This document shows positions 46,140 to 58,720 of a DNA stretch of 64,000 nt, in pieces. Both the position numbers and the translations under genes were made by a program. A model generated the notes under the pieces. The model was not told where the DNA came from. It did no database searches and saw only the letters and a program-made list of their open reading frames with translations. How positions within the stretch are numbered: position 1 is the first letter of the stretch; each line of letters begins with the position of its first letter. Origin of the DNA: Gigaspora rosea (taxonomy: Eukaryota > Glomeromycota > Glomeromycetes > Diversisporales > Gigasporaceae). The stretch lies in the NCBI GenBank assembly GCA_003550325.1, contig QKWP01000250.1, positions 213,495 to 277,494 on the forward strand, given 5' to 3'.

Positions 46140-46456
46140 TACTGTATTTATCCGAAAATAAGCTACCCTTTTTGGCCAAAAAGTTACACAAAAAATCGTA
46201 GGTATAGCTTATTTTTGAATTGTTAAATTTTTCAAAAAATTGAAAAACGTACTAATAAAAAGTTGTCCAAATGCCATAAATTTTTACTATAAGTGTACTT
46301 TGTTGCGCTAAACAACTTTACTTATTCGACCTTTTGAAGTTTACATAGTAAAAAAAAAGTTTTATATGTAGTAACTGTTAACGATCTCTTTAAAAATTTT
46401 TCTGAAAATCTGGGGTAGCTTCTTTTGGAGGTTGCTTATTTTCGGAAACCTACGGT
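46140..46456. mobile_element. MITE family with CCGAAAATAAGC ends, copy 1
   Basis: TACTGTATTTATCCGAAAAT followed by AAGCTACC and, at the right, GGTTGCTTATTTTCGGAAACC with TACGGTA form the inverted ends. The interior carries AAAAGTTGTCCAAATG and AACAACTTTACTTAT. A reversed second copy is at 60015-60438. Confidence 0.8.
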
Positions 46457-46599
46457 ATGCAATGTAGTACAAATAGAAATCATGTGACTTTTGAATTCGT
46501 GCATTTTAGCAAAATTTTAGAGAAACTTAACCTATACCCTGGGTAGAGAGTCTTATCCTGACTATGTTTATAAATTAATTAAACTGATCAACACAGAAT

Positions 46600-47090
46600 C
46601 GTGTGTTTTGCTCATCGTCGTTTTTGTAGTGACTTTGTTGTTTTCGTCGTTGTAGTACAGTATTTTTTTTTGTGCTTTCGTTATCATTTTTGCTATGCTT
46701 TTGTGGCTCTTTTATAGTGCTTTTATCATTATTTAGTGGTGTTTTAGTCGTCGTTTGGTGGTGCCTTTGGTTATCGTTTGGTACCTTTGATCGTCATTTG
46801 GTAGTACCTTTGGTTATTATTTGGTGGTACTTATGTTGTAGTTTGGTGGTGTTTTGAGTCGTAGTTTGGTGGTGCTTTTGGTCGTCGTTTGTTGGTGCTT
46901 TTTGTTGTCGTTTGTTGGTGCTTAGATTGTCATTGGGTAGTGCTTTTGAAAGTCGTTTGGTGGTACTTTTGGTTGTTGTTTAGTAGTGCTTTTGGTTGTA
47001 AATTGGTGGTTCTTTTGGTTGTAGATTGTTTGTGGTTCTTTGATCGTTTTTTGTTGGTGTTCTTGATTGTTATTTAGTTGTCCTTTGCTA
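46600..47090. repeat. minisatellite of GTTTGGTGGTGCTTTTGGTC type
   Basis: Units of about 15-30 bp with the core TTTGGTGGTGCTTTTGGTCGT are repeated roughly twenty times with drift. The Leu/Val/Trp-rich ORFs at 46672-47077 are produced by the repeat. Confidence 0.8.
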
Positions 47091-47339
47091 TGCTCAGAAT
47101 GCTTAATTTCTAGATAAAGTGATACAAAAGTTACCTTTTTGATACTTCAAAAGTATTGTTCCTGATGCATTTGTAATAAAAATATCAAAAACACAACTTT
47201 GAAATTTATGTCTGTCTCCACTTGCATATTGTGTAACACAATAGCATAATATAATTGGTCAAGATGCAAGTATATTACACAAAAGGCCAGTGTATTGTTT
47301 TCGCAAAAATAATTTTTGGTTATATGTCGCTAATGTTGT

Positions 47340-48910
47340 ATAACAGTACACAAACCTTAATTTGGTAACTTATATCAAATCGGGTTCATTAAACAAATCT
47401 GAACCAAAATTAGGTTTATTTGAACCAAGACCAGATTTATTTTAACCAAACTAGGGTTTTTTGAGGTTTTTGAACCAAGAATTGTTTTTTTTGATGGTTC
47501 AAAAACCAAGTTTAGGGTTATTTGAGCCAAGATCAGGTTCATTTAAACCAAGACAGGTTTATTTGAACTAAACTAAGTTTATTTGAACCAAAAACAGGGT
47601 TATTTAAACCAAAATAATACAAAAAAACAAAAAGCTAAAATAGAAATGATTTCGCTCAAGACTTATAACAGTTTCCGTTTACTAGTAGTATTTTTATTGT
47701 TGCTTGGTGGTGTTTTTAATTGTTGTTTGCTAGTCTTTTAGTTGTTTGTCTTATACTTTTTTTATGTTTTTTTTATTTTTATTTTTTTTATTTTTTTTTG
47801 TACTTTCGCTACTTTATTTTTTTTTAATAAAAAATTATCTTTAATAATATATAGTATATATATAACAGATAATAAAAAAATTTTTTTGAGTTTTTTTTTT
47901 AAATTTTGGACCAATCATATTTAGACAGTACAGGATAAAAACTTATACTCCCAGGCATAGGATAAAAGCCTCTACTCAGGGTACAGAATAAGGACGCTCC
48001 AAAATTTTAGGTTATGCAAAACCCAGATCATATGATTTGTATAACCAAAAAGCCGACAAAATTTGAACCAGAACTTGGTTCAAATTGAACCAATTCGGGT
48101 TCACTTAAACCAGAACTTGGTTCAAATTGAACCATTTTAGGTTCACTTGAACCAGAAATTGTTTCAAATTGAACCACTTCAGGTTTTTGAACCAGAAATT
48201 GGTTTAAATTGAACCACTTCAGGTTCATTTGAACCAGAACTTGATTTAAATTGAGTCACTTAAGTTCATTTAAACAGAACTTGGTTCAAATTGAACTAAC
48301 TTTAGGTTTATTTGAACCAAGTTCTGGTTCAAATTGAACCATTTTGGATTCATTTGAACCAAGTTCTGGTTTAAATTGATCCACTTTGGTTCATTTGACC
48401 AAGTTCTGATTCAATTAAACCACTTCAGGTTCATTTGAAGCAAGTTCTGGTTAAATTGAACAACTTCGAATTCATTTAAACCAGAAATTGGTTCTAATTG
48501 AGCCATTTCGGGTTTATTTAAACCAACTTCTGGTTCAAATGAACCCGAAGAGATTCAATTTGAACCAGAACTTGGTTCAAATGAACTTGAAGTGGTTCAA
48601 TTTAAACCAGTACTTGGTTCAAATGAACTCAAAGTAGTTCAATTTGAATCAAACTTGGTTCAAGTGAACTCGAAGTGGTTCAATTTAATCCTGAACTTGG
48701 TACAAATGAACCCAAAGTGATTTAATTTGAACCAGAACTTAGTTCAAATGAACCTGAATCAAGCAAGCTCTGGTTTAAATGAACCAGAAATGGCTCAATT
48801 TGACCAATTTCTGGTTCAAGTAAATTTAAAATAGTTCAATTTAAACCAAGTTATGGTTCAAGTGAACCCAAATTGGTTCAATTTGGACCAAGTTTTGGTT
48901 CAAATTTTGA
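47340..48910. repeat. word-repeat tract of GAACCA / TGGTTC (two blocks)
   Basis: 47360-47620 repeats GGTTTATTTGAACCAA. 48050-48905 repeats GAACCAGAACTTGGTTCAAA and TTGAACCACTTCAGGTTCA; the strand sense flips near 48530, so the second half complements the first. No coding potential. The GTTCAA word is shared with 10070-10260. Confidence 0.85.
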
Positions 48911-49641
48911 TTGGCTTTTTTGGTTATGCAAATCATATAATCACGGGTTTTGTGTAATCTAAAATTTTGTTAAAATGCACAAATCTGAAAGTCACATAAT
49001 CATAATTTGTACTATCCTTATTTTGAAAGAAAACAAGGAGAAAGTGAGGCGATAGCCAAATTAAGAGTGATGATGGAGTGAAGCACACGCAAGATTAGGA
49101 TGTTACATGTGACTAGATAGGAAGATCAAAGGCCAGCTGGGGAGTGGCATTAGCAAAAGTGGGAGGTAGAAATAGCAATTCTCTAAATTTTTTTAAATAA
49201 TAGATGGTTTAAAATTTTACTATAACAAATATGAACATTCAAATTATATATTACAAATATTGGCTATAATTGTAAAAAGTTTTATTAGATGCATATTTTT
49301 GCTTTCTATATAAAATTTGGTCATATAAATCATATAAAAATTAATCTATATTTATTTTACCTTTAACAACCTCTTTTTATTATTATAGTTTCTAATACCA
49401 ATTTCAAAGTATAAGAGAACTTGTAATAAAAATAAAGAGCCAGAACTAAAATTTTTAATTATTGAATGTATTTATACAGAAACCTGTTTTTGCATATAAT
49501 TATATACAAAAAAAAGTGGAACTATTAAAACTCTTCCCGTAGATCCCTATTACCAAAACTAGAACAAAAAAAAAATTTTCTCGCGACAATATCTTGAAAT
49601 TTTACTAAGTAACTTGATACTCGGCCCCTAAGTAAAGTTGT

Positions 49642-52330
49642 ATGGCACCCAAATATCGACCTAAAAAGGGTGCCTTTTCAACAAAAAGGTCTAAATTCAT
49701 CCAACAAGTCAGTTTTTCCGCCGTCTGGCAACAACGGTCCTAAGGACCATTCAATCTTAAATAACAAAAAACGGTTTGTCACCTCAGTTTTAAGTAAAAA
49801 CACAAAAACCCCAAACCAAAACACCCCCTTGCACCTAAATCCGCACCAGAAACTATGTCGTCAAGCAGCTCCTCCTCATTCATTAATTTCCTACCATTTT
49901 CCCACAAACAAACTCAGCCGAAAGAAACACTCCCCAATGCAAGGCCCACTTTGCTAAAAACAGAACTATCTAAAGAGTTCATAGAAATTACTATCAATGA
50001 CTGGCACAAACTCACATTCTCCGTTCTCTTCTCTGTTTCTTCACTACCAGAATACAAAGACAAATCATCTTCTACACCAATATTACCAAACAAGGAAAGA
50101 TCCCAAATTTGGTTAAATTCCCACTCCATTGGCTATGCAAACAAGATAACACAGACCAATCAGTTCTATTCGACCTCATAGCACAAGAAGACGGTTACGT
50201 CAACATCATTGCAAAATTACCCCAAACGTCCCAAAGCAGTGATCTTGCCACACTATTACAACCATATGTAGATGCTATGAAACTATACGCAAAAGCTAAA
50301 TGCACCAATGATCTCCCAGCAATTCCATATAGTGCAACTATTGACCCAGAAACTGACAACGAATCAGTGGAAAGCTACAAAGAAAACAAGCAAATTCAAC
50401 CAAAAGGTGCTACACCTAATAGCACAACCCTGAAAGCACCCCTTGCACAGACACCGCTTTTTTCAGACTTTCCAGCCCTAGATGATACACAGCTACCACC
50501 AATTGCAACTACCAATCAAACCGGAGTACTACGACCAACAACACCCACTAAGCAAATTACTCCACCCATCATTTCCAGTAGTAGTACCACTGTTGCTTAG
50601 CCACATCCAGCCACTACGGCAAATACTAGCAAAAAACGCTCACATGTTGTATCACCACAAACTGCTCTTCCTAACAAAGCATCTAAAACCACGCTCGAGA
50701 AGGCTCCTGGTAGCAGCAGACCACTCTATAGCCAGATTACTAAGATACACCTGAACATACCATATACAGATATCATAGATCACATGGAATGGGCAACCAC
50801 AGTACAGAGCAAACTTGAAACACCAGATGACACACTCTTCGATCCAGAAGCCTGGTCATTTGATACTATCGCAGAAGCATTAACAACACAGAAGGAATCT
50901 ACAAGTTCACTAAATACAAACTGACAACAAGCCCCGTACAATCTAAACTCCCTGAGGCCATCTGCCTTAAATTCGTCCACCAGGACACAAGATTTTTTAC
51001 CACCTTCACCAGGAACCAAAGAACCCAACTGGCACACCAGAAGGAGTACATAAGCTTATATAATGATGCCCTTGAGACATACAAAGAGGAAAATGAAGTT
51101 ACATTTACCAACCGGGAAACATGCACCATCATTTACTCAATGCTTAGAAAAATGCTAATTAGGCAATACCTCGCTAGTACCAACTTTGCTAAACTCACTA
51201 TAAAAGCTACCTACGAGCTAGTACAATATGCACGAGGCTTCTTGCAAATCAAAGACAAAGATGCTGAAGATCCCAAAATGCTTAAAAAAGAAATTCAAAA
51301 AGCTATTGAAGAAAGATTACTTCTACTTCCCGAGCACCCAGATCAAATTACCAAGGAAATAAAAGCAATTCTCCCCTTTGCACTCTTTATCAAACAGCGT
51401 TCGCATACCAAAGGAGTGGTCAGCGCCTTAAGGAAAATCTTCAATTTCAGCGAACTCCCTGAGGAATACTTTGTAAAACTTCCTCCTTTTCCTTCACACT
51501 ATAAAGAGCTAACCCCTAGTTTGCGCCAGTACTTCCCAATCAAGCACAGGGCAGCCTTACCATACATACCTGAATACAAAAGAAAACTCGCTGACTACTA
51601 TAAAATAGATGACCGGATCCCTGATACTTACTTTGACTTGCCACCTAAAAGAAAGCCTCTCCCCTCCACCTGCCAGGAACTCAACCCCAGAGTCAGAAGC
51701 TTCTTTCCATTTAACCTCGCTATCTCAGACGTTTCACTCGCAGAAGTGGTTGCTACACTCAGGGAATACTATACATTCAAGCTCTTGCCCAATAACTATT
51801 TCAGTACAAAGCTTCCACTCCCCTCTGATACAAACAAAATCAAAACAGTTACTCAGTTTTCATTCCCAATCACTAGTGATCAGGAAGTGAGAAAATTTCT
51901 AAAACAAATAACACCTTATTATAAATTTAGGCTCTCCTTGCCTGAATATATCATGCAGGCCAATCCTACAGATAAGCCTATGCTGCCCAAAATAGACCAA
52001 ATCATGAAAGAATTCAATATTCCAATTCCAATCGAAACGCCAAAAGACTTAGTAGAAGCCGTTAAAGAACTACAAAAACACTACTACTTTACTAAACTCC
52101 CAGAGGAGTGGATCCAAATCCCTACTAACCCCCTGAGGAGCCACTAGCAAACTCACCCCACCCCAAACACCTACCTTAGCTTCCTGATAACTTACCCAAT
52201 TTGCAAACTATGCTCTTTGATCTAAATATTAAATTATCACTCTCAATCACATCACAACAAAATATAGCCCCCACTATGAAAACCCTTCGGTCGCACTTTA
52301 AGATTAACTCCATTCCGGACTTTCTACTAG
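49642..52330 (+). pseudogene. LINE ORF1 with tandem protein repeats, frameshifted
   Basis: The probable start MAPKYRPKKGAFSTKRSKF is at 49642. The reading moves through open segments 49855-50181, 50109-50600, about 50600-50920 and an upstream extension of 51140-52147. The last segment contains five imperfect repeats of 51-57 residues, each like (E)L.P.(I/V)R.(F/Y)FP(I/F) ... LR.YY.F..LPE.YF...LP.PS. They are anchored at LPFALF, YFPIKH, FFPFNL, FSFPIT and FNIPIP. A sixth unit (MKTLRSHFKINSIPDFLLDL) follows after the stop in another frame, near 52210-52332. Part of the middle is Pro/Thr/Gln-rich. ORF1 proteins bind the element's RNA; no RRM or CCHC motif is visible here. The repeats may be short helical units. 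I do not know a named family for them. Confidence 0.6.
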
Positions 52331-52557
52331 ACTTGCCCCCTGCCTACCCCTAAGTGGAGCATATTCAAAACACACACACAAATCAGGCCTGCCTCACCTA
52401 GTACTGTACAGTCATTTGCAAGTACCTCACAGATATCAGAAGAACTCAAGGACCTAAACAATGACAACGATGACACAACTGAAAATTACACCTCCTGGCC
52501 ATTGAAAAATACAACACCAATGGACACAAGCTAAACTAGCCAATGAGAAACACAAAC

Positions 52558-55500
52558 ATGACGCAACAAACAAACTTTGGCACTACCTCAATCAAACTGA
52601 CTAACCAACCCAACCTCCTCACACTCTCTATTTGTACACACAATGTCCGTGGCCTTAACCAAGATCTCAAAAAACAAGTCTGAGAGCAATACTGCCTTGA
52701 GAACAACCTCAGCATTATTAGCCTCACAGAAACCAAACTGTCTAATGAATACTTAACCACTAAACCTCGCAAAACTTCTCACTACACTTACTTTTGGTCC
52801 TGTACAGAGGGCTCCAAAGCAGGAACTGCACTTATGATAAACAACGACCTTACTCCACATATCTATAACATTATTACATACCCAGGCTACGCAATTGCTA
52901 TCGACATCTTCTTTAAACATGACTTCAAATTCTGAATTATCTCAACTTACCTTCCATGCAACAGCCCCCCATCAGGCTCGATATACAAAACCGTATTATC
53001 CATTGGATACAGCAGGCCACATCACGCAACATACTCCCTATTGTTCTAGGGGACTTCAATGCTTCTACCGACAAAATACATTCCAGCTCAATCAAATACA
53101 AACTTCTCCAATTCCTCACATACAACAACATGTATGATCTGGCATCCCACTCACAAAACCCAAGCCATACATGACACAGCTCAAGATACAGTAGCCAAAT
53201 CAACCACATATGGGTATACCACCCCATAATATCATACTTTACTGAATACACCATAGATGACTCTCACACCAGTACTCAAAGCGATCACAAAATTCTCATA
53301 TCCAAATGGTCCTTCCCATATGCCCTTACTGCCAAGCCAAGACAAAAAACCCGAATCTGCAGAAGAGTCTTCGACTACAAAGCCATGGATAATGCCCTCT
53401 GGGAAAACTTCTCCAACCAAGTTAAAAGCAATCTTACTTCCCATAATACACCATTGACAACAGATACTTCCGAATCCCTAGAGACCACATGGCACAAAAT
53501 CCAAACCAGCATTATCAATGCTGCGATACAACACATTCCTAACAAAAAGTTTAGTATACGCAACTTTAACAACACCAGGCCCATAAGTCTTGTCGAGCAC
53601 ATTAAGAAACTCTACACAAAGCTGCTTACTAACCGCTTAAACAACATCCTATCTAAATACGAAATTCTCTCACCCTTCAATTATGTGGCCCTACCAGACA
53701 ACTCAACAGCCATACCGATTCATATTCTCAACAACATCATTGAAGATGCGTCCTACAATTCAAACCAACTTTGGCTTTTATCCCAGGACATGAGCAAAGC
53801 ATATGACTCAGTCAATTTTGATCTCTTCCACAAATCACTACACAGAATTCAAATGCCCAAAACACTAATCAATATCCTCTCTAACCTGCTCTCCGACCAT
53901 ACAAACCGAGTAATCACTAACCTCGGCCTTACCAACTCATACTCAGTTAGAAACAGCATTGACCAAGGAGAGACAATCACACCACTCTTCTGGAGAATAT
54001 ACTACGATCCTCTAATTACTCATATCTCAACACATTTCTCAGGATATACAATGTCAACATCGTGGTATACCAACCTTCTCCACCAATCTACTAACCACCT
54101 TCATACATCGGTATCAGTTCTGGCTTACATGGATGATACTCTGTGGATCTCCCAATCCAAAGAGGAGCTAAAAAAAATAACCGAAATGGTAGCCTCCTTT
54201 TATCAAATGGCAAACATACAAGTCAATCTATCCAAATCTACCTTTATTACAAAACACACTTCTTCCTCTATATCATTCTTAGACTCCCATATCAGTTCGA
54301 TTCCTAAAGACCAGCCATTCAAATTTCTTGAGTGCTAGTTCACACTTAACAACAAGCAAACTGCTCAAATTAAACTAATCCAAGAATAAGCTACAAGCCT
54401 AGCTAGTATTGCTAGTACAAAAAGCATAACTGACAAACAAATCGCATACATCATTAATATAGTCATCATTCCAACTACCGAATATCGCCTATACAACATC
54501 ATAATCCCTCAATCAACATACAACAAAATCTTGAGCAAATACCTAACAATCGCAAAACACAAGTCCCACCTCTCACGCTCTACTCCTAACAGTACAATGC
54601 TAAACCATAACTTATACAATATCCAGAACATATGGGACATCCAGCTACAACACCATATCAGCAACTTCCTGCAACGTTTAAACAATCCTTCAACACTTGG
54701 TACTTCAACTTGTATTAGACTCCGACAATTGCAGAACAACCTATGGTCCACAACCAATATTCTTCAACACCCGCAACCAACACAACCAACTTCAAAATTA
54801 TCCAGCTTTTCAACTACTTGGGCATTACCATCCTAGCTAATTTGGGTGTCCTATGGCCCAAAACAATTAACAATAGTTGCACACCACTTGAAAGCATCCT
54901 CTTCAAATACCCAAAATACAAAACCTTCAAGCAACAGCTACGTCATAACCACATCCTCTATCTAGAACAATTGAGCTCAGCAGACAACAACATTCTGCTT
55001 GAATGGCAACATATCTTGCCTAGACTTCATTACCTCCCTAGAGGGAAAAAACCACTCTGGTTCTCACACTTAGAAGACACAATTCTATCTCACAAACTCC
55101 AACGTACTATTTCCCCAGAGCTCAGACCCAACGGGTTTAACCTATTTGCCTATCAAACAAACTCAATATCCAAATCCCGTAAACCATGGTTACTAACATA
55201 CAAAGACAATAAGATCATAATTGGACAAATAAGGAAAACCTTTAAACAGACCAATATAGTCTCTATCACACACTGGCAATACGACATAGATTTGTTCCAC
55301 TTCAACCAATACCCCCTCCCCCAGTTTAATGTTCTCCCTGCACCGGTTGTTACCTTAACTCAAACCGTATTACAAGTTGCTGCACTCTAGAAGTTTCAGC
55401 AATTCTTTCTACCCAATTCTTGGGCAGGAAAACTACTAACAAACAACTCAAATTCAATGCTAACTACATTGACCTTATCTACTCAGTAGCAATCAAGCAC

Positions 55501-57025
55501 CCTCTCGCCACCCACTACTACCTACGATACACATTACCGATTCACTAGTGCCTACCCTCTTCCATGACAATGAGGCTTCACAAAATCTCCTCAGAATTGC
55601 ATATAACAACTCTGCTGCCCAGCACTTCACTTTTACACAGATGGTTCTGTGGTGGAAATTGGCACCAACCAATGCTCTATGGGCATCGGCTGGGCACAAA
55701 TCCACAATGATCAAATCACCCACCAGTTCGCAGCACAAGCATATAGCTGGCCTTCATCATATAAAGCCGAGCTCTTGGCTATCCTTTCAGCCATATCTAC
55801 TGTACCACACAACTCTACAGTTGATATCTTTACAGACTCCCAGTCTGTAATCTCCAAATACAATAAGCTCCTAACCACCTCCAGACATTTCTCCAAATAC
55901 TTCAAGTTTAACTCTTGGCCAGCCTGGCACACCCTCCTTAATGCTATACAGGTATTCAACATCCAGCTCAGCTTCCACAAAGTCCAAGCGCACACAGACG
56001 ATAGCTATAACAATCTAGCAGATCGCTTAGCTAGAAACCATATACTTCAACACAAGCTACTCTTCAACCATGCAAACTTACACAACCCATACCTCTTCCT
56101 GCAGTGGGAAGGATACTCTGTTGAAAGCCCAACAAGGCGGTTCATTAGAAATATCTGCAAAGCACACATAATTGCTATGTGGTCATCACAAAAACATTGC
56201 ACTGAATGGACACACTTCTCTCACTATATAGACTGGAGTGCCACCTGGTTATACTTTAACAACAACCAAAAAAAGCTCCAACCATTTTACTAGCCATAAA
56301 CTTAACCATCAGAAAACATTCAAAATCAAACTCCTTCTCAACAACCTCCCAACATACTCACACTTCCACACAATATATCCAGAAAAATTCACGTCACCCA
56401 ACTGTTTCTATTGCAACCTCCCAGACTCACCCCTACACTGGCTTAGCTGCCAAAACTTCTCTCTTCTTCACGAAATCATTCACTCAGTTATACATGAGGT
56501 TACTAATAGCTTAGAACTCCTACTTACTCAACTAGACAAACTAGTACAACTGATCCTTACTCATCCAGCATTCAATCCTAACTTATCCTTTTTATACCCA
56601 TACTCGCTAACTCCACGCTCAAAGGTCTTATCCCAAGACCCCTAATTGAAGAAATACAGCCCTTTGATCTATCTTACAAACAAGCATTCCAAGTCATCAT
56701 CAAAATCCTCCTAAAACTATCAGAAGAGATATATGAACAGATATGGAAGCCATACTGTACCTTCCTCGCCCAATGGAAAAGAATAAACAAAATCTCTTCT
56801 AAATACAAACACACCCAAATACAACAACAACATCCATCTCACAAAAAGTCACACCAGCACAGAACCTATACATTCAGCTGCCTTTGCGGCCTCCCCGACC
56901 AATTACACTCTGACTCTAACAACTGCCCACCAATAGGCCAAGCCCTTCGAAAAGTTAGCATTTGGTCCATAATGTGAATCAAATACAGTACACCTACAAA
57001 TAGTATTTTAACTATCCAAATCTAG
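52558..57025 (+). pseudogene. LINE ORF2: AP-like endonuclease, reverse transcriptase, RNase H, zinc knuckle
   Basis: The start MTQQTNFGTTS at 52558 leads into the endonuclease: LSICTHNVRGLNQ, IISLTETKL, IVLGDFNAS (53050) and SDHKILISKW. The RT shows NNTRPISLVEHIKKL, LLSQDMSKAYDSVNF, SIDQGETITPL and the active-site block LAYMDDTLW (54120). The stretch between IQHIPNKKF and NNTRPISL is unusually short, suggesting an internal deletion of part of the fingers. RNase H at 55630-56060 keeps its key acids: YTDGS, KAELLAI, FTDSQSV and NLADRLARNH. The knuckle CFYCNLPDSPLHWLSC is at 56400. Stops at 52681, 53172, 54336 and 56975 fall where Trp is expected; frameshifts are near 53000, 54800 and 55400. Dead copy. 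Confidence 0.8.
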
Positions 57026-57198
57026 GTGAGTTTTGACCACTCTAGTAGGTTTAGGTCGCAGATAAATTAATCTGAGCTTCTATTCTTGCATGTAATTTAT
57101 ATGTATTTGTACAATTTAAGTTTTTATATATGTAATTACTTATATAAATTACCCAATAAAAGATATAAGCAAGGCCTCACCTTAAAAAAAAAAAAAAA

Positions 57199-58280
57199 TG
57201 AAATTATTTCTTTTTGTTATTTTTTCATGTGTTATAATGTAAACATGTTTATTTAAATTAAATNATCTAATTTAAAAATTTATAATTATATTATTAGATA
57301 CCAATTACAAAGTATAAAAAAAATTTAAAATTAAAAAAAATAAAAATCAATTATAGTATCTAATACCAATTACAAAATAAAAAAGCTAATTTACAATTAG
57401 ACAATACAAATAAAATTAACTGGTTTACATTACATTTGAAAAAATTTTAGACCCGGCCATCTGAAGGTTTTTTTTATATAGGTAAAATTTTTTATAAGTA
57501 ATAACTGTGACAAATTAAAATGAAATTTTTCTATTTTTTAAGCAAAATTTTAGAAGACATTTTTTGGAGCATTAGGGCTAGGGTTTAGGGTTAAAGAGGA
57601 CTCTAAAGAACTCTGATACAACTCAGATCTGAGTTTGTATAATATCAGTCAAATAGGCATATAAAATAGGCCAAAATTTAAAAAATTTACTATATAAAAA
57701 TGCAATGTTTAATGAATTTCTATGCAAAATTTTCTTTTTTAGTAACATCTGAGTTATATCAGAGTTCTTCAGGGTCCTGGTTAGGGTTATTAATAAACGA
57801 GTTATATGGGTTTTATAAGCTTTAAAGGTGAGCAAAAGAGATCACCAGTTTAATTTTAATCTGATTTCATTTTAATCTGTGACAATAACTAAGTAGCACA
57901 TGATCATGTTGCCGTTCTGCCAAATGTTAACCAAAAAAAATTAAATATAGAAGTGGAATTATAATTTTCGCTTAATATATATCATCACTTAAATTTTTTT
58001 AACTCTTTAATATATTGTCACTTTAAAAAAAAAATTTTTTTAAAAAAACCCTTTACAGCTGTTTTCATTATTTTTGGGACATCTGGTAAAAACTTAACCG
58101 AATAATTGTTTGGCCAATTTGATAAGGTGTGATCCGTATAATAAAATAATTAATAAAAGCTAATTTTGTACGATAATGATTATTTTATGATTGTTATAAC
58201 AATAACTGATAATTTCAACAAGTTTTTATTTGAATACTTGTCCAACATGTTTGATGTGCTTAGTTTGTATAAAAATTTAT
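57199..58280. other. AT-rich non-coding stretch with an assembly N
   Basis: There is one N at 57264. Around it AGATACCAATTACAAAGTA-like and TCTAATACCAATTACAAAAT segments repeat. One MITE lies at 57597-57778. No gene is supported. Confidence 0.55.
57597..57778. mobile_element. MITE with AGGACTC ends
   Basis: AGGACTCTAAAGAACTCTGA then TACAACTCAGAT at the left is matched by ATCTGAGTTATATCAGAGTT then CTTCAGGGTCCT at the right. 182 bp, no ORF. Confidence 0.8.
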
Positions 58281-58299
58281 AGAAAAAACTGATCATGTC

Positions 58300-58720
58300 A
58301 ACCAATAAATCTTAACAAGAAATGTAAAAAAGGAATAACTTAATTTTTTGTTTATCGCATAAATTCCAAAATGATACATGAGTAAATCCATCTTTGCTTC
58401 TACAAAGAAGTAATTTAAATTCATACGGAATATCTGATATAAAATGTGTATCAGCATTTCTATCAATTTATGAAGCAATTTCAGCTGCATGTGCTTCATT
58501 AATAATGTTCGAAAATGGTTCTGTTGATCTGTGTTGTAACTTAGTTTTTAAAATCTTATGAGGTGGAAGTACTACAGATGATATTGGTCGATTTGGGACT
58601 ATGTGTTTTTTGACTAAACCTTTCAAAGATTTTTTTCAAGGATTCATTGATAGGGTTGAATATATTCATAAAAATCTTCATCAGAGGAAATTAACGGATA
58701 AGAGGTAAACAATTTTTTAA
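58300..58720 (-). pseudogene. BTB-TLDc protein fragment
   Basis: On the minus strand the pieces read RPISSVVLPPHKILKTKL, then STEPFSNIINEAHAAEIAS-stop-IDRNADTHFISDIPYEFKLL and CRSKDGFTHVSFWNLCDK. This matches the linker and the first half of the TLDc domain in the large Glomeromycotina BTB-TLDc family (..FSTIINEEHAAEI..WID..). The in-frame TAA replaces the usual Trp of SWID. The TLDc domain breaks off near 58310 and the BTB part is absent. BTB-TLDc proteins are thought to be cullin-3 substrate adaptors; this remnant cannot act as one. Confidence 0.7.

Larger units (their letters stand above)
45835..49184. mobile_element. 3.35-kb element with about 60-bp inverted ends, filled with minisatellites
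   Basis: The left end, GAGAATTGATATTTCCACTC then CTTTTGCTAATACCAC and CCCAGCTGGCCTCTGACC, is matched by the right end GGCCAGCTGGGG, GTGGCATTAGCAAAAGTGGG and AATAGCAATTCTC in reverse complement. A second inverted pair lies further inside: GTAGTACAAATAGAAATCAT at 46471 against ATAATCATAATTTGTACTAT at about 49000. No transposase was found. Between the ends are two MITEs and three word-repeat tracts. Confidence 0.7.
49560..57198 (+). mobile_element. nearly full-length LINE (ORF1, endonuclease, RT, RNase H, zinc knuckle), decayed
   Basis: C-rich, A-rich coding DNA on the plus strand stands out from the AT-rich surroundings. ORF1 is followed by ORF2 with domains in the order endonuclease-reverse transcriptase-RNase H-zinc knuckle, then about 160 bp of 3' UTR and a poly-A tail (57184-57198). 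This is the order of I/Tad-like LINEs with RNase H. The 5' limit is uncertain (somewhere in 49540-49640). Multiple stops and frameshifts make it inactive. Confidence 0.85.

Noticed and set aside
46672-47077. Leu/Val/Trp-rich ORFs
   Set aside because: They are frames through the GTTTGGTGGTGC minisatellite.
52681-56977. UGA read as tryptophan (changed genetic code)
   Set aside because: UGG is used for Trp in the same ORF, UAG and frameshifts also occur, and intact genes in the window end at UGA (for example 8801).
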